In this document: positions 45,056-53,825 of the stretch, one piece after another
How the letters are laid out: every line of letters begins with the position of its first letter
Position numbering within the stretch: the stretch's first letter is position 1
Source: an uncultured Lachnospiraceae bacterium
GTDB lineage: Bacteria > Bacillota > Clostridia > Lachnospirales > Lachnospiraceae
Reading direction: 5' to 3'
Length of the DNA: 64,000 nt
Assembly (NCBI GenBank): GCA_902781505.1
Contig: CACZJL010000001.1
Coordinates: 167,617-231,616 of the forward strand
Notes under the pieces: generated by a model
The model's database searches: none
What the model was told of the DNA's origin: nothing
Seen by the model: the letters and a program-made list of their open reading frames with translations, nothing else
Position numbers and translations under genes: made by a program

Positions 45056-46255
45056 TCAGTGATTCATTCTCCAGTCAATGCTTCTCTGCAGGTAATCCAC
45101 GTACTCCGGATTCTTGCACATACACTTGCCTGGTGTGTCAGAAATCTTGGCAACATCGCATCCATTGCAGGAAGTAACCTTCATGACAATGTTTAATGCC
45201 TCCTTGTCGGTATCATTAGAAATAAAGGTACCGATACCAAAGGCAACCTTCGCCTTGTCCTTGAAGTGCTGATAGAGAGCTGTCGCCTTAGCAAAATCAA
45301 GGCTGTCTGAGAACAGTAAAGTCTTGTTCTTTGGATCAATGCCAAGATTCTTATAGTGAGCAATCATCTTCTCGCCCCATTCAACCGGATCACCGGAGTC
45401 ATGACGAACACCGGAGAACAGCGTTGCATAAGTCAGCTTAAAGTCTCTTAAGAAGCAGTCTGTCGTAATAGTGTCAGTTAATGCAACACCATTTAAGACA
45501 CCATATTCACGAACCCAGGCTTCGAGCGCATACCAGTTGGAATAAGACGGATTGTGCTTATGATTACCCTGACCGGTGCACATAATCCACTCATGAGCCA
45601 TCGTTCCGACCGGTGCCAGCTCATACTTCTTGGCAAGATATACATTAGACGTACCGATAAAGTGAGAATCCGAATTCAACCTTGATTCCTTTAAAGCAAC
45701 AACTGCCATCTCCTGCGCTTCTGCGGAAAGTCTGCGTCTGATACCAAACTCAGAGAACGTACCAAGTTTGTATGTTCCATCTTCAATTCCTGCAATCTTG
45801 GCAGAAAGTCTCTTCTTAAACCTGTCAAGAAGTGTATCATACTGATAATTCATGCGGAAGAACACTTCGTTGACAATGGCGAGCGTTGGAATCTCATACA
45901 TGGAAGTATTGAGCCAGGAACCGGACGCCTCAATGGAGAGACCACATTCTGCCTCGTTTGTAATCGTAAACTCTTCAAATCTTGGTTGCCAGAGTCTTAA
46001 GAAATCAACATAAGACTTCTTAAACCACTTGATTCTGCCAAGATAAGCAAGCTCATCCTCTGTGAATCTGAGTTCACAATAATGCTGAATTTGCTTCTTA
46101 ATTTCTTCAACCATCTCAGCAGTAAAGTGAACATCCTTATTTCTGCACTTAAAACTCCAGGTTGTTCTGTAATCAGAAAACTGATGGTAGATTGCCTGTC
46201 CCATCGAAAACTTATAAAGATCTGTTTCTAACAGGCTGTTAATTATCATATGCAT
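45056..46255 (-). CDS. pncB: Nicotinate phosphoribosyltransferase
   Basis: 399 residues. Makes nicotinate mononucleotide from nicotinate and PRPP in NAD salvage. Family blocks are visible: LLETDLYKFSMGQAIYHQF at the N-terminus, TFSEFGIRRRLS (about 163-174) and GVRHDSGDPVEWGEKMI (about 274-290), the phosphoribosyl-binding region. The C-terminal cysteines (CNGCDVAKISDTPGKCMC) are typical of the short bacterial form. The ribosome site GAGGA is 9 bases before ATG. Convergent with the AraC gene. Confidence 0.94.
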   Translation of the reverse strand: MHMIINSLLETDLYKFSMGQAIYHQFSDYRTTWSFKCRNKDVHFTAEMVEEIKKQIQHYCELRFTEDELAYLGRIKWFKKSYVDFLRLWQPRFEEFTITNEAECGLSIEASGSWLNTSMYEIPTLAIVNEVFFRMNYQYDTLLDRFKKRLSAKIAGIEDGTYKLGTFSEFGIRRRLSAEAQEMAVVALKESRLNSDSHFIGTSNVYLAKKYELAPVGTMAHEWIMCTGQGNHKHNPSYSNWYALEAWVREYGVLNGVALTDTITTDCFLRDFKLTYATLFSGVRHDSGDPVEWGEKMIAHYKNLGIDPKNKTLLFSDSLDFAKATALYQHFKDKAKVAFGIGTFISNDTDKEALNIVMKVTSCNGCDVAKISDTPGKCMCKNPEYVDYLQRSIDWRMNH

Positions 46256-46330
46256 GGTCGAATCCTCTTTTCACGAAATTGTTGTTTCAATGATACCACA
46301 TCTGCCGGAAGGCGGCGAAAAAAGTTCACC

Positions 46331-46402
46331 TCACAATTCCAACAGCCTGTATCCTTTCTTATCTATGTGCCAGACGGGCTCTTTTTCAAAATGCTCGTTC
46401 AT
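46331..46402 (-). CDS. Candidate 23-residue small ORF upstream of pncB
   Basis: ATG at 46402 preceded by AAAAGGAG with ideal spacing; it encodes MNEHFEKEPVWHIDKKGYRL and ends LEL-stop. It lies between the terminator of the GGGtGRT gene and pncB. It could be a translated leader peptide or a decayed gene. There is no homology evidence; the support is the ribosome site only. Confidence 0.35.
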   Translation of the reverse strand: MNEHFEKEPVWHIDKKGYRLLEL

Positions 46403-46465
46403 TTTAACTCCTTTTCATCATGCTGCAAGACCAGGCGCCGCAGCAAAAACTCTTCTGATTATAAC

Positions 46466-46495
46466 AAAAACTCCGTCCTGTTAAAAGGACGGAGT
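46466..46495 (-). terminator. Terminator of the GGGtGRT operon
   Basis: Perfect 10-base stem ACTCCGTCCT (46486-46495 with 46470-46479), 6-base loop, then TTTTT on the minus strand, about 35 bases after the stop. Confidence 0.9.
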
Positions 46496-46530
46496 CAGAG
46501 TAATCTTTTTTGTTATAGTCTAAGTTAGAA

Positions 46531-47541
46531 TTAGAACTTACCAGCCTTAGCAGCTTCTTCGATAGCAACGGCAACGGAAACTGTAGCACCAACCATTGGG
46601 TTGTTACCCATACCGATAAGACCCATCATTTCTACGTGAGCTGGTACAGAGGAAGAACCTGCAAACTGAGCATCAGAATGCATACGTCCCATTGTATCTG
46701 TCATACCATAGGAAGCAGGACCTGCAGCCATGTTATCTGGGTGAAGAGTACGTCCTGTACCACCGCCTGAAGCTACTGAGAAGTACTTTCTGCCTGCAGC
46801 AATTCTTTCCTTCTTGTATGTACCTGCAACCGGATGCTGGAATCTTGTTGGGTTTGTAGAGTTACCTGTGATGGAAACGTCAACGTCTTCCTTCCACATG
46901 ATGGCAACGCCTTCTGTTACATCATCGGAACCATAGCAAAGAACCTTTGCACGGTCGCCGTTGGAGTATGCCTTACGGCTATCTTCAACAACTTCACCCT
47001 TTACATAATCCATATGTGTTTCAACGTATGTGAAACCATTGATTCTGGAAATAATCTTGGCTGCGTCCTTACCGAGACCGTTAAGGATTACGCGAAGTGG
47101 CTGCTTACGAACCTTGTTAGCGTTGTTAGCAATACCGATAGCACCCTCAGCTGCAGCGAATGACTCGTGACCTGCGAGGAATGCGAAACACTTTGTGTCC
47201 TCTTCGAGGAGCATCTTTCCTAAGTTACCATGGCCAAGTCCTACCTTACGGTGGTCAGCTACGGAACCTGGAATACAGAAAGCCTGAAGACCTTCGCCGA
47301 TAGCGGCAGCAGCCTCAGATGCCTTGCGGCAGCCCTTCTTGATTGCAATAGCAGCGCCTACTGTGTAAGCCCACTTAGCATTCTCGAAGCAGATTGGCTG
47401 AACATTTTCAACCATGTGGTATACGTCAAGACCAGCAGCCTTTACGATTTCATCACACTCTTCAACAGACTTGATGCCGTAATCAGCTAATACCTTATTA
47501 ATCTGGTCAATTCTTCTCTCATAAGATTCAAATAATGCCAT
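46531..47541 (-). CDS. GGGtGRT protein
   Basis: 336 residues. The motif SGGGTGRTLHPDN (about residues 265-277) names the family, which is widespread in anaerobic Firmicutes and always paired with the iron-sulfur scaffold-like protein encoded just upstream (12-base spacing). The C-terminus MIGMGNNPMVGATVSVAVAI is well conserved. No enzymatic activity is established that I know of; the company of an NifU-like partner suggests Fe-S or metal-linked chemistry. Identification is from the motif and the pairing. Confidence 0.88.
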   Translation of the reverse strand: MALFESYERRIDQINKVLADYGIKSVEECDEIVKAAGLDVYHMVENVQPICFENAKWAYTVGAAIAIKKGCRKASEAAAAIGEGLQAFCIPGSVADHRKVGLGHGNLGKMLLEEDTKCFAFLAGHESFAAAEGAIGIANNANKVRKQPLRVILNGLGKDAAKIISRINGFTYVETHMDYVKGEVVEDSRKAYSNGDRAKVLCYGSDDVTEGVAIMWKEDVDVSITGNSTNPTRFQHPVAGTYKKERIAAGRKYFSVASGGGTGRTLHPDNMAAGPASYGMTDTMGRMHSDAQFAGSSSVPAHVEMMGLIGMGNNPMVGATVSVAVAIEEAAKAGKF

Positions 47542-47553
47542 TGTGAAACCTCC

Positions 47554-48258
47554 TTACTGTACTTCTTTGTCTGTTCTAGGATCGATAATCTTAGCAGCAT
47601 CAGCAACACGGCCATACTGTCCGCAAGCTTTCTCATATGCTGTTGCAGCATCATCGCCCTGCTTCAGGAAGTCAGTCATCTTTCCGAAGTTAACGAACTT
47701 ATAACCAATGATTTCGCCATCTTCATCAAGAGCAATACCATTTACGTAACCTTCAGCCATCTCAAGGTATCTTGGTCCCTTCTCAAGTGTGGAGTACATT
47801 GTACCAACCTGAGAACGAAGTCCCTTACCTAAATCATCAAGACCTGCACCTACCGGAAGGCCTTCTTCTGAGAATGCAGACTGAGTTCTGCCATAAACGA
47901 TCTGTAAAAACAGCTCTCTCATGGCTGTATTAATAGCATCACATACAAGGTCTGTATTTAATGCTTCCATAACAGTAAGTCCTGGAAGGATTTCTGCTGC
48001 CATAGCTGCGGAATGAGTCATACCGGAACATCCAATTGTCTCTACGAGAGCTTCCTGAATGATTCCCTCCTTAACGTTAAGGGAAAGCTTACAAGCACCC
48101 TGCTGTGGAGCACACCAGCCAATACCGTGTGTAAATCCGGAAATATCCTTTACTTCCTTGTTAGAAACCCACTTTCCTTCTGTAGGAACAGGTGCTGCGC
48201 CATGATGTACGCCCTGAGCAACTGGGCACATATCCTTTACTCGCTGTGAAATAACCAT
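47554..48258 (-). CDS. Iron-sulfur cluster assembly scaffold-like protein (NifU-type)
   Basis: 234 residues from ATG 48258 (MVISQRVKDMCPVAQG), chosen for the AAAGGAG 9 bases upstream; another ATG 30 bases before has a weaker GGGGA. Cysteines in DMCPVAQG, WCAPQQGAC and ETIGCSGM recall the NifU/IscU N-terminal scaffold. It always travels with the GGGtGRT gene. Whether it loads clusters on a partner is unknown. The GFTHGIGWC and SEEGLPVGAGLDDLGKG blocks are specific to this clostridial subgroup. Confidence 0.82.
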   Translation of the reverse strand: MVISQRVKDMCPVAQGVHHGAAPVPTEGKWVSNKEVKDISGFTHGIGWCAPQQGACKLSLNVKEGIIQEALVETIGCSGMTHSAAMAAEILPGLTVMEALNTDLVCDAINTAMRELFLQIVYGRTQSAFSEEGLPVGAGLDDLGKGLRSQVGTMYSTLEKGPRYLEMAEGYVNGIALDEDGEIIGYKFVNFGKMTDFLKQGDDAATAYEKACGQYGRVADAAKIIDPRTDKEVQ

Positions 48259-48386
48259 TTCTCTACTCCTTTCGTTATTTCGGGGCATTGTTATCCCCTT
48301 GCATACTAATTTATTTTCACATATGAAAGCCAGTTAGTCAATGCAAACCGGCACCAATATGTTAAAAATCTGACAACGAATAGTTA

Positions 48387-49064
48387 TTAATCTTCGTTCT
48401 TTTCTACTATTTCATCCTTGCCCTTGTAAATAGAGTTCTCCGGAACAAAGCCTCTGACCGGAGATAACGGATAAACATTGGAGTTTCTTCCGATAATAGT
48501 TCCGGGATTCAGAACGGAACCACATCCTACTTCCACGTGATCACCTAAGAACGCACCGATTTTCTTAATGCCGGTCTCAATTGCACTATCCGGACCCTTA
48601 ACCGTAATCAGCTTCTTATCTGATTTTACATTAGATGTAATAGAACCTGCGCCCATATGAGAATATGTACCGAGAATAGAATCACCAACATAATTGTAAT
48701 GTGGCACCTGCACGTGATTAAACAAAATCACATTCTTCAGTTCGGTTGAGTTGCCAACAACACAATCCTCCCCTACAAGCGCTTTGCCACGGATGAATGC
48801 ACACTGTCTTACTTCTGTTCTGGCACCGATAATACACGGACCTGCAATATAAGCTGAATCAAAGACAGTCGCTGTCTTATGAATCCAGATATCCTCACCG
48901 CGCTTTTCGTATTCGTCTTCCGGAAGAAGGTTTCCAAGCTTCACGATGAAATCACCGATGCCTGCAAGAGCCTCCCATGGGAATTCAAAGCCCTCAAGAT
49001 AAGGGGCTGCCATTGTTTCGTTTAAATCAAACAGATTCTGAATCTGAATTGCTTCATTTGCCAT
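48387..49064 (-). CDS. Left-handed beta-helix transferase (GlmU C-terminal-like)
   Basis: 225 residues from ATG 49064 (MANEAIQIQNLF), with GAGGA upstream; a longer frame has no ribosome site. Hexapeptide repeats (about 75-210) form a left-handed beta-helix (for example GPCIIGARTEVRQCAFIRGKALVGEDCVVGN), as in GlmU and other acetyltransferases. The nucleotidyltransferase domain of GlmU is absent. It sits next to glmS, which makes glucosamine-6-phosphate, so a role in UDP-GlcNAc supply is plausible. The exact acyl or nucleotidyl activity is not shown. Confidence 0.8.
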   Translation of the reverse strand: MANEAIQIQNLFDLNETMAAPYLEGFEFPWEALAGIGDFIVKLGNLLPEDEYEKRGEDIWIHKTATVFDSAYIAGPCIIGARTEVRQCAFIRGKALVGEDCVVGNSTELKNVILFNHVQVPHYNYVGDSILGTYSHMGAGSITSNVKSDKKLITVKGPDSAIETGIKKIGAFLGDHVEVGCGSVLNPGTIIGRNSNVYPLSPVRGFVPENSIYKGKDEIVEKNED

Positions 49065-49083
49065 GATTATTTCCTCTTTCTCA

Positions 49084-49116
49084 CAAAAACCAGCTGTTGC
49101 ACGTGACAACAGCTGG
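49084..49116 (-). terminator. Terminator after glmS
   Basis: Perfect 10-base stem CCAGCTGTTG (49107-49116 with 49090-49099) and TTTTTG tail on the minus strand, 9 bases after the glmS stop. It separates glmS from the beta-helix gene on the same strand. Confidence 0.88.
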
Positions 49117-49124
49117 CTAAAATA

Positions 49125-50945
49125 TCACTCTACTGTTACAGACTTTGCCAGGTTTCTTGGCTTATCAACATCATTACCCTTAAGGACAGATGTGTAGTAA
49201 GCAATCAGCTGCATTGGAACTGCTGCTGCCATTGGATAGAACAGCTCTTCTGTCTTTGGAAGACGAATCAGTTCATCATAAGCATCCTCGGGAACTTCAA
49301 TATCGGCACCTGCAATCAGAATTACCATAGCGCCTCTTGCCTTAACTTCCTTAATGTTACTGATGGTCTTTTCAGCAAGGTTTGACTGTGTTGCAACGGC
49401 AATAACAGGCATTCCATCAGAAATCAGAGAAATTGTGCCGTGCTTTAACTCACCGGCTGCATAGGATTCGGAATGAATATAAGAAATTTCCTTAAGCTTA
49501 AGTGAGCCCTCCATGCTGAGCGCATAGTCCAGTCCACGACCGATGTAAAGAAGGCTCTCCGCATTCAGAAGACGGCTCGCTGTGTATGCGCACTCATCCT
49601 TTAAGGCAAATGTTTCTTCAATCACATCAGACATTCCAAGTAAATCCGCTGTGTACTTCTTACACTCCTCTTCAGAAATCTTACCTGCACGGTAAGCAAC
49701 CTCAAGTGCAAAGAGATAAATAACTGCGACCTGAACCATGTATGCCTTTGTAGAAGCAACGGAAATTTCAGGACCGGCATGTGTATAGATTACGGAATCA
49801 ACCTCTCTCGCGATAGAAGAACCTACAACGTTTACGATACCGATTGTATCAGCTCCAGCCTCTCTTGCAAGACGAAGTGCAGCTAATGTATCAGCAGTTT
49901 CTCCGGACTGAGAAACAACAATTAATAAATCCTCATCTGTGATTAATGGATCTCTGTAACGGAATTCAGAAGCGATGTCTACAATAACCGGTACACGAGC
50001 CATCTTCTCGATGACATACTTTCCAACCATACCTGCATGCATCGCTGTACCACAGGCAACAATAAAGATTTTGCGGTAGGAGGAAAGCTTTTCTACATCG
50101 ACACCATCCCCTGCAAAATCAGGCATTCCGTCCTTAATTCTTGGAGACAGAGTTGCCTTAACAACTTCCGGCTGCTCATGCACTTCCTTTAACATGAAGT
50201 GCTCGTAGCCACCTTTTTCTGCTGCATTGACATCCCAGTCAGCAAACTGAAGTTCCTTCTCAATCGGATTCTTATGAACATCAAAAATCTTAACGGAATC
50301 TTCCTTGATTTCTGCAATTTCATTTGTCTCAAGAAGGTAATAATTTCTTGTGTACTGAATCATAGGTGTCACATCGGATGCGATAAAGTTCTCACCCTCG
50401 CCAACACCTACTACAAGCGGACTTTCCTTACGAACTGCATAGATTCTGTCCGGGAATTCGCGGAACATAATGCCAAATGCATAAGAACCGCGAAGATCCT
50501 TTAATGCTCTCGCAATAGAGCCGATTGGATCACCGTTGTAATAGAAATCAAAGAGCTTGGCAGCAACTTCTGTATCCGTCTCAGAAAGGAAAGAATAACC
50601 TTCCTTCATCAGGAATTCCTTTAATTCCTTGTAGTTTTCAATAATACCATTGTGAACGATGGTAACTCTCTTACCACTGTGAGGATGAGAGTTAATATCA
50701 CTTGGTTCACCATGTGTAGCCCAGCGGGTGTGCCCGATACCCACGTGGCCGTTTGGCTTGCCTTCTTCATCTAACTTAGCCTGTAAGTTATCAAGGCGTC
50801 CCTTGCTCTTCTTTGTTACGATTTCGCCATTTTCAATCACAGCGATACCAGCGGAGTCATATCCACGGTATTCAAGCTTTCTTAATGATTCCACAAGAAC
50901 ATCAGAACAGTCTCTTCTTCCGACGTATCCAACAATACCACACAT
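49125..50945 (-). CDS. glmS: Glutamine-fructose-6-phosphate aminotransferase (isomerising)
   Basis: 606 residues. Makes glucosamine-6-phosphate, entry point to peptidoglycan and amino-sugar polymers such as Pel. The N-terminal glutaminase has the nucleophile Cys2 (MCGIVGYVG), and two SIS domains follow (about 290-420 and 460-590), with the C-terminal KSVTVE-type end. Only 35 bases separate it from topB, so there is no room for the glmS ribozyme found in many Firmicutes. Regulation must differ. Confidence 0.97.
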   Translation of the reverse strand: MCGIVGYVGRRDCSDVLVESLRKLEYRGYDSAGIAVIENGEIVTKKSKGRLDNLQAKLDEEGKPNGHVGIGHTRWATHGEPSDINSHPHSGKRVTIVHNGIIENYKELKEFLMKEGYSFLSETDTEVAAKLFDFYYNGDPIGSIARALKDLRGSYAFGIMFREFPDRIYAVRKESPLVVGVGEGENFIASDVTPMIQYTRNYYLLETNEIAEIKEDSVKIFDVHKNPIEKELQFADWDVNAAEKGGYEHFMLKEVHEQPEVVKATLSPRIKDGMPDFAGDGVDVEKLSSYRKIFIVACGTAMHAGMVGKYVIEKMARVPVIVDIASEFRYRDPLITDEDLLIVVSQSGETADTLAALRLAREAGADTIGIVNVVGSSIAREVDSVIYTHAGPEISVASTKAYMVQVAVIYLFALEVAYRAGKISEEECKKYTADLLGMSDVIEETFALKDECAYTASRLLNAESLLYIGRGLDYALSMEGSLKLKEISYIHSESYAAGELKHGTISLISDGMPVIAVATQSNLAEKTISNIKEVKARGAMVILIAGADIEVPEDAYDELIRLPKTEELFYPMAAAVPMQLIAYYTSVLKGNDVDKPRNLAKSVTVE

Positions 50946-50980
50946 ACTGTTACCCTTTCTTTAAGTGTCCGATAAAGGCT

Positions 50981-53041
50981 TTACGCCTCTGTTTTCGAAC
51001 TTTTCTTACGACTCGTCTTTCTTGCAGTCGTCTTTTGTGCAGGTGATTTATAAAACTGAGCATCATATCGGTAAGCACCCATCAGCTGATTCACATTCTG
51101 AACCGACATCACGCCTGCTGTCCGGCGTCTGACGAAACCTTCGAGCTTATCCATATATTCTGAAGAGGTAATCTCTCCGTCTGCCACGTAATTCAAGCCT
51201 TTCTCCCAGCTTGCCGTAAGCTCCGGATTGAGCAGCGGCTTAATGGAAGATTCCACAGTATCGTACACCATCTCCCCTAACAGAGTCGGTGTCAAAATCT
51301 GTGTCTTCTGATTCGTGAAAATGTAATTCTTTTCACCCAGCTTCTTTAAAATCTCGGCACGGGTCGCACTCGTTCCGATACCACAGGATTTAATCTGCTC
51401 TCTTAACGTCTCATCCTCGATGAGCTTGCCTGCATTTTCCATGGCAAGAATCATCGAACCGGAATTATAACGGCTCGGAGGTGAGGTCTCTCCTGTCTTC
51501 ATAGAGAAGTTGTCGATTTGAATCGTATCACCTTTCTTAAGGTTTTTCAACAATTCCGCAAGATCCGGACTCTCAGACTCTTCGTCCTCGCCCTCCTGCT
51601 GCTCATCAGTAGTTTTCGCCTTCGTTGCATTAGCAACCTTTAAGTAACCGGGCGAATCAAGTGTCTTAACCGAAGCATAGAAATTCTCACTGTACTCCCC
51701 ATTCGGCACAGAAATCATTACGGTACTCTTCTTGTACTTCGCCGGCGGGTAGAAAATACTTAAGAATCTTCGGCAAATGAGTTCGTAAACCTTTGCATTG
51801 AGGCTCGACAGACTGCGCAGGTTATTAAATCCCTGTCCGGTCGGAATGATTGCATAGTGATCCGTAATCTGCTTGTCGTTCGTATAACGAGTCTTCGCAA
51901 TTTTCTCATACGACTTCATCGCAAGAACTTCATTGGCATATTCAGCTACCGGTCCGAAATTAGTAAGTCCCTTAATATTGCCATCAATTACCTTAGCTAC
52001 CGCTGTGGAAAGTACTCGCGCATCCGTTCTCGGATAGGTTACAAGCTTCTTTTCGTACAGCTCCTGAATGATATTAAGCGTCTGATCCGGACTGATTTTA
52101 AACATTTTTGAACAGTCATTCTGGATTTCAGCCAGGTTATACAGAAGCGGAGCATTCTTCGTCTCGGTCTTTCGCTCAAGTTCAGAGACGATTCCGGTTG
52201 CAGGAAGTGGATTGCTTAAGGAATCCATTAACTCCTTCGCTTTTTCCTCTTTTACGAAACCGTTGTCTTTATATAACTCCGGTGTATTGTAATACTTGCT
52301 CTTCTCATTCACCTTCCACTCAGCATCAAATCCTGCTGCCGTGGCCGCCGACACCTTAAAAAATGGTGTCTTTACGAAGGAACGAATCTCTCGTTCACGC
52401 TTCACTACCATTCCAAGGACGCAGGTCATAACACGACCTACCGCAATCACGACATACTTACGATTCAGGAAAGCAGCCATCTGATTGCCATACTTCAAGG
52501 TCAGAACGCGGGAGAAATTAATTCCCATCAGATAATCCTCTTTTGCTCTGCAATATGCTGCATCACTTAAAGAATCATATTCACTTAAATCTTTCGCATT
52601 TTTAATTCCCTTATGGATTTCTTCTTCCGTCTGGGAGTCAATCCATACACGCTTTTCCTTCTTGCCGGACACTTTGGCTTCCTGCCGTACAAGCCGGTAG
52701 ATATATTCTCCCTCTCGTCCCGAGTCGGTGCAGACATAGATGGTCTCAACATCTTCCCGGTTTAAAAGTCCCGCAACATTGTGGAACTGCTTTGCTCCAC
52801 TGGCGATAATTTCATACTTATAATCCTGAGGGATGAATGGCAGAGAGTCAAGTCTCCACTTTTTCAAATTCGGATTATAAACCTCCGGATAGCTCATCGC
52901 CACTAAATGTCCGAAACACCAGGTTACAATATAGTTCTCGGATTCCATGAATCCGTCAAGTTGTCTGAAATTTTCGTGTAAGGCCGTGGCAAATTCACGG
53001 GCCACACTCGGTTTCTCTGCAATAAATACAGACTTGCCCAT
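50981..53041 (-). CDS. topB: DNA topoisomerase III
   Basis: 686 residues, type IA topoisomerase. TOPRIM domain at the N-terminus (MGKSVFIAEKPSVAREFA; DSGREGEYIYRL holds the acidic metal site), and the active tyrosine in KKLVTYPRTDAR. No zinc-finger tail; a basic Lys/Arg/Thr-rich C-terminus. The length and the KYKKSTVMISVPNGEY insert are typical of clostridial chromosomal or conjugative-element topoisomerase III; no mobile genes flank it. It lies 6 bases after the HD gene. Confidence 0.93.
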   Translation of the reverse strand: MGKSVFIAEKPSVAREFATALHENFRQLDGFMESENYIVTWCFGHLVAMSYPEVYNPNLKKWRLDSLPFIPQDYKYEIIASGAKQFHNVAGLLNREDVETIYVCTDSGREGEYIYRLVRQEAKVSGKKEKRVWIDSQTEEEIHKGIKNAKDLSEYDSLSDAAYCRAKEDYLMGINFSRVLTLKYGNQMAAFLNRKYVVIAVGRVMTCVLGMVVKREREIRSFVKTPFFKVSAATAAGFDAEWKVNEKSKYYNTPELYKDNGFVKEEKAKELMDSLSNPLPATGIVSELERKTETKNAPLLYNLAEIQNDCSKMFKISPDQTLNIIQELYEKKLVTYPRTDARVLSTAVAKVIDGNIKGLTNFGPVAEYANEVLAMKSYEKIAKTRYTNDKQITDHYAIIPTGQGFNNLRSLSSLNAKVYELICRRFLSIFYPPAKYKKSTVMISVPNGEYSENFYASVKTLDSPGYLKVANATKAKTTDEQQEGEDEESESPDLAELLKNLKKGDTIQIDNFSMKTGETSPPSRYNSGSMILAMENAGKLIEDETLREQIKSCGIGTSATRAEILKKLGEKNYIFTNQKTQILTPTLLGEMVYDTVESSIKPLLNPELTASWEKGLNYVADGEITSSEYMDKLEGFVRRRTAGVMSVQNVNQLMGAYRYDAQFYKSPAQKTTARKTSRKKSSKTEA

Positions 53042-53047
53042 CCTTGC

Positions 53048-53644
53048 TTACTCCCTTTCCTTATTGGACGCATCAAGAGTATTGGTATAAGCCGGCGCAA
53101 AGTGATCCATAAAGTAATCGACCTCCGGCATTCCCATATCTCTGATCTGTTTCAGATTTGTCTGCAGTGCATCTGCAAAATCTGTGTTACCAGTTCTTGA
53201 TTCTTCCACACATTTTAAATAAGCAGAAATTCGATCTGCTGCCTTAACAAACTTCCAAAGTTCAGCTTCTTCTTCCGTTTTCATAAGCAGTGGATCATAA
53301 AAGGGGCGCATCTCTTCCGGAAGGCCGGTAAGAAGCTGCTCCTTGGCAACTTTTTCTACATCTTTATAAGCAGAACGAATAACCGGGCTGTAATACTTTA
53401 CAGGTGTCGGCATGTCTCCGGTAATAATTTCCGTCACATCGTGAAACATTGCAAGTACTGCAATCCTCTCAACATCAACGTCGCCCTCAAAGTACACATT
53501 AGAAATCAGTCCCAGTGCATGTGCGATAAACGCTACATCAAGAGAATGTTCGCTGTCATTTTCTTCTCTGGTATTGCGCATTAAGCCCCAGCGATTAATA
53601 TATTTCATTCTTGCAAGCATCGCATAAAACTGATTCTTCCGCAT
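53048..53644 (-). CDS. HD-domain 5'-deoxynucleotidase (YfbR-like)
   Basis: 198 residues from ATG 53644 (MRKNQFYAMLARMKYINRW), with GAGGA 7 bases upstream. The HD metal ligands are visible: SEHSLDVAF (first His), MFHDVTE (HD) and ADRISAY (Asp). The YfbR family removes phosphate from deoxyribonucleoside 5'-monophosphates; a broad dNMP hydrolase is expected. The same message probably continues into topB. A promoter (TATAAT, complement of 53739-53744) lies just upstream. Confidence 0.88.
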   Translation of the reverse strand: MRKNQFYAMLARMKYINRWGLMRNTREENDSEHSLDVAFIAHALGLISNVYFEGDVDVERIAVLAMFHDVTEIITGDMPTPVKYYSPVIRSAYKDVEKVAKEQLLTGLPEEMRPFYDPLLMKTEEEAELWKFVKAADRISAYLKCVEESRTGNTDFADALQTNLKQIRDMGMPEVDYFMDHFAPAYTNTLDASNKERE

Positions 53645-53696
53645 TTTTATTCCTCTGTATTTCAAATATTCGCGAATCTGCCTAGTACCGGCAGTC

Positions 53697-53735
53697 AAAA
53701 AAAGCCGGCACCAGCGTCCGCTGATAACCGGCTTT
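53697..53735 (-). terminator. Terminator after asd
   Basis: Stem AAGCCGG...CAGCG with CGCTG...CCGGCTT (53702-53716 with 53719-53735), followed by seven T on the minus strand, about 90 bases after asd. It overlaps the HD-gene start region. Confidence 0.85.
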
Positions 53736-53738
53736 GGT

Positions 53739-53767
53739 ATTATACCATATTTTTTTTTTGCGGTCTA
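53739..53767 (-). promoter_or_regulatory. Promoter of the HD-gene/topB unit
   Basis: -10 TATAAT (complement of 53739-53744), 17-base spacer containing a 10-A run, and -35 TAGACC (4 of 6). Expected start point is inside the asd terminator stem. Confidence 0.5.
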
Positions 53768-53825
53768 CTTGTACTCCGGTTGCACTAATGGCACCTACCA
53801 ATACAAACCTTAACCAAAGAGCTGA

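Noticed and set aside
50946..50980. glmS ribozyme upstream of glmS
   Set aside because: Only 35 bases lie between glmS and topB; the ribozyme needs well over 100.
50981..53041. topB as sign of an integrated conjugative element
   Set aside because: No relaxase, T4SS, integrase or att-like repeats nearby; the neighbours are chromosomal genes.
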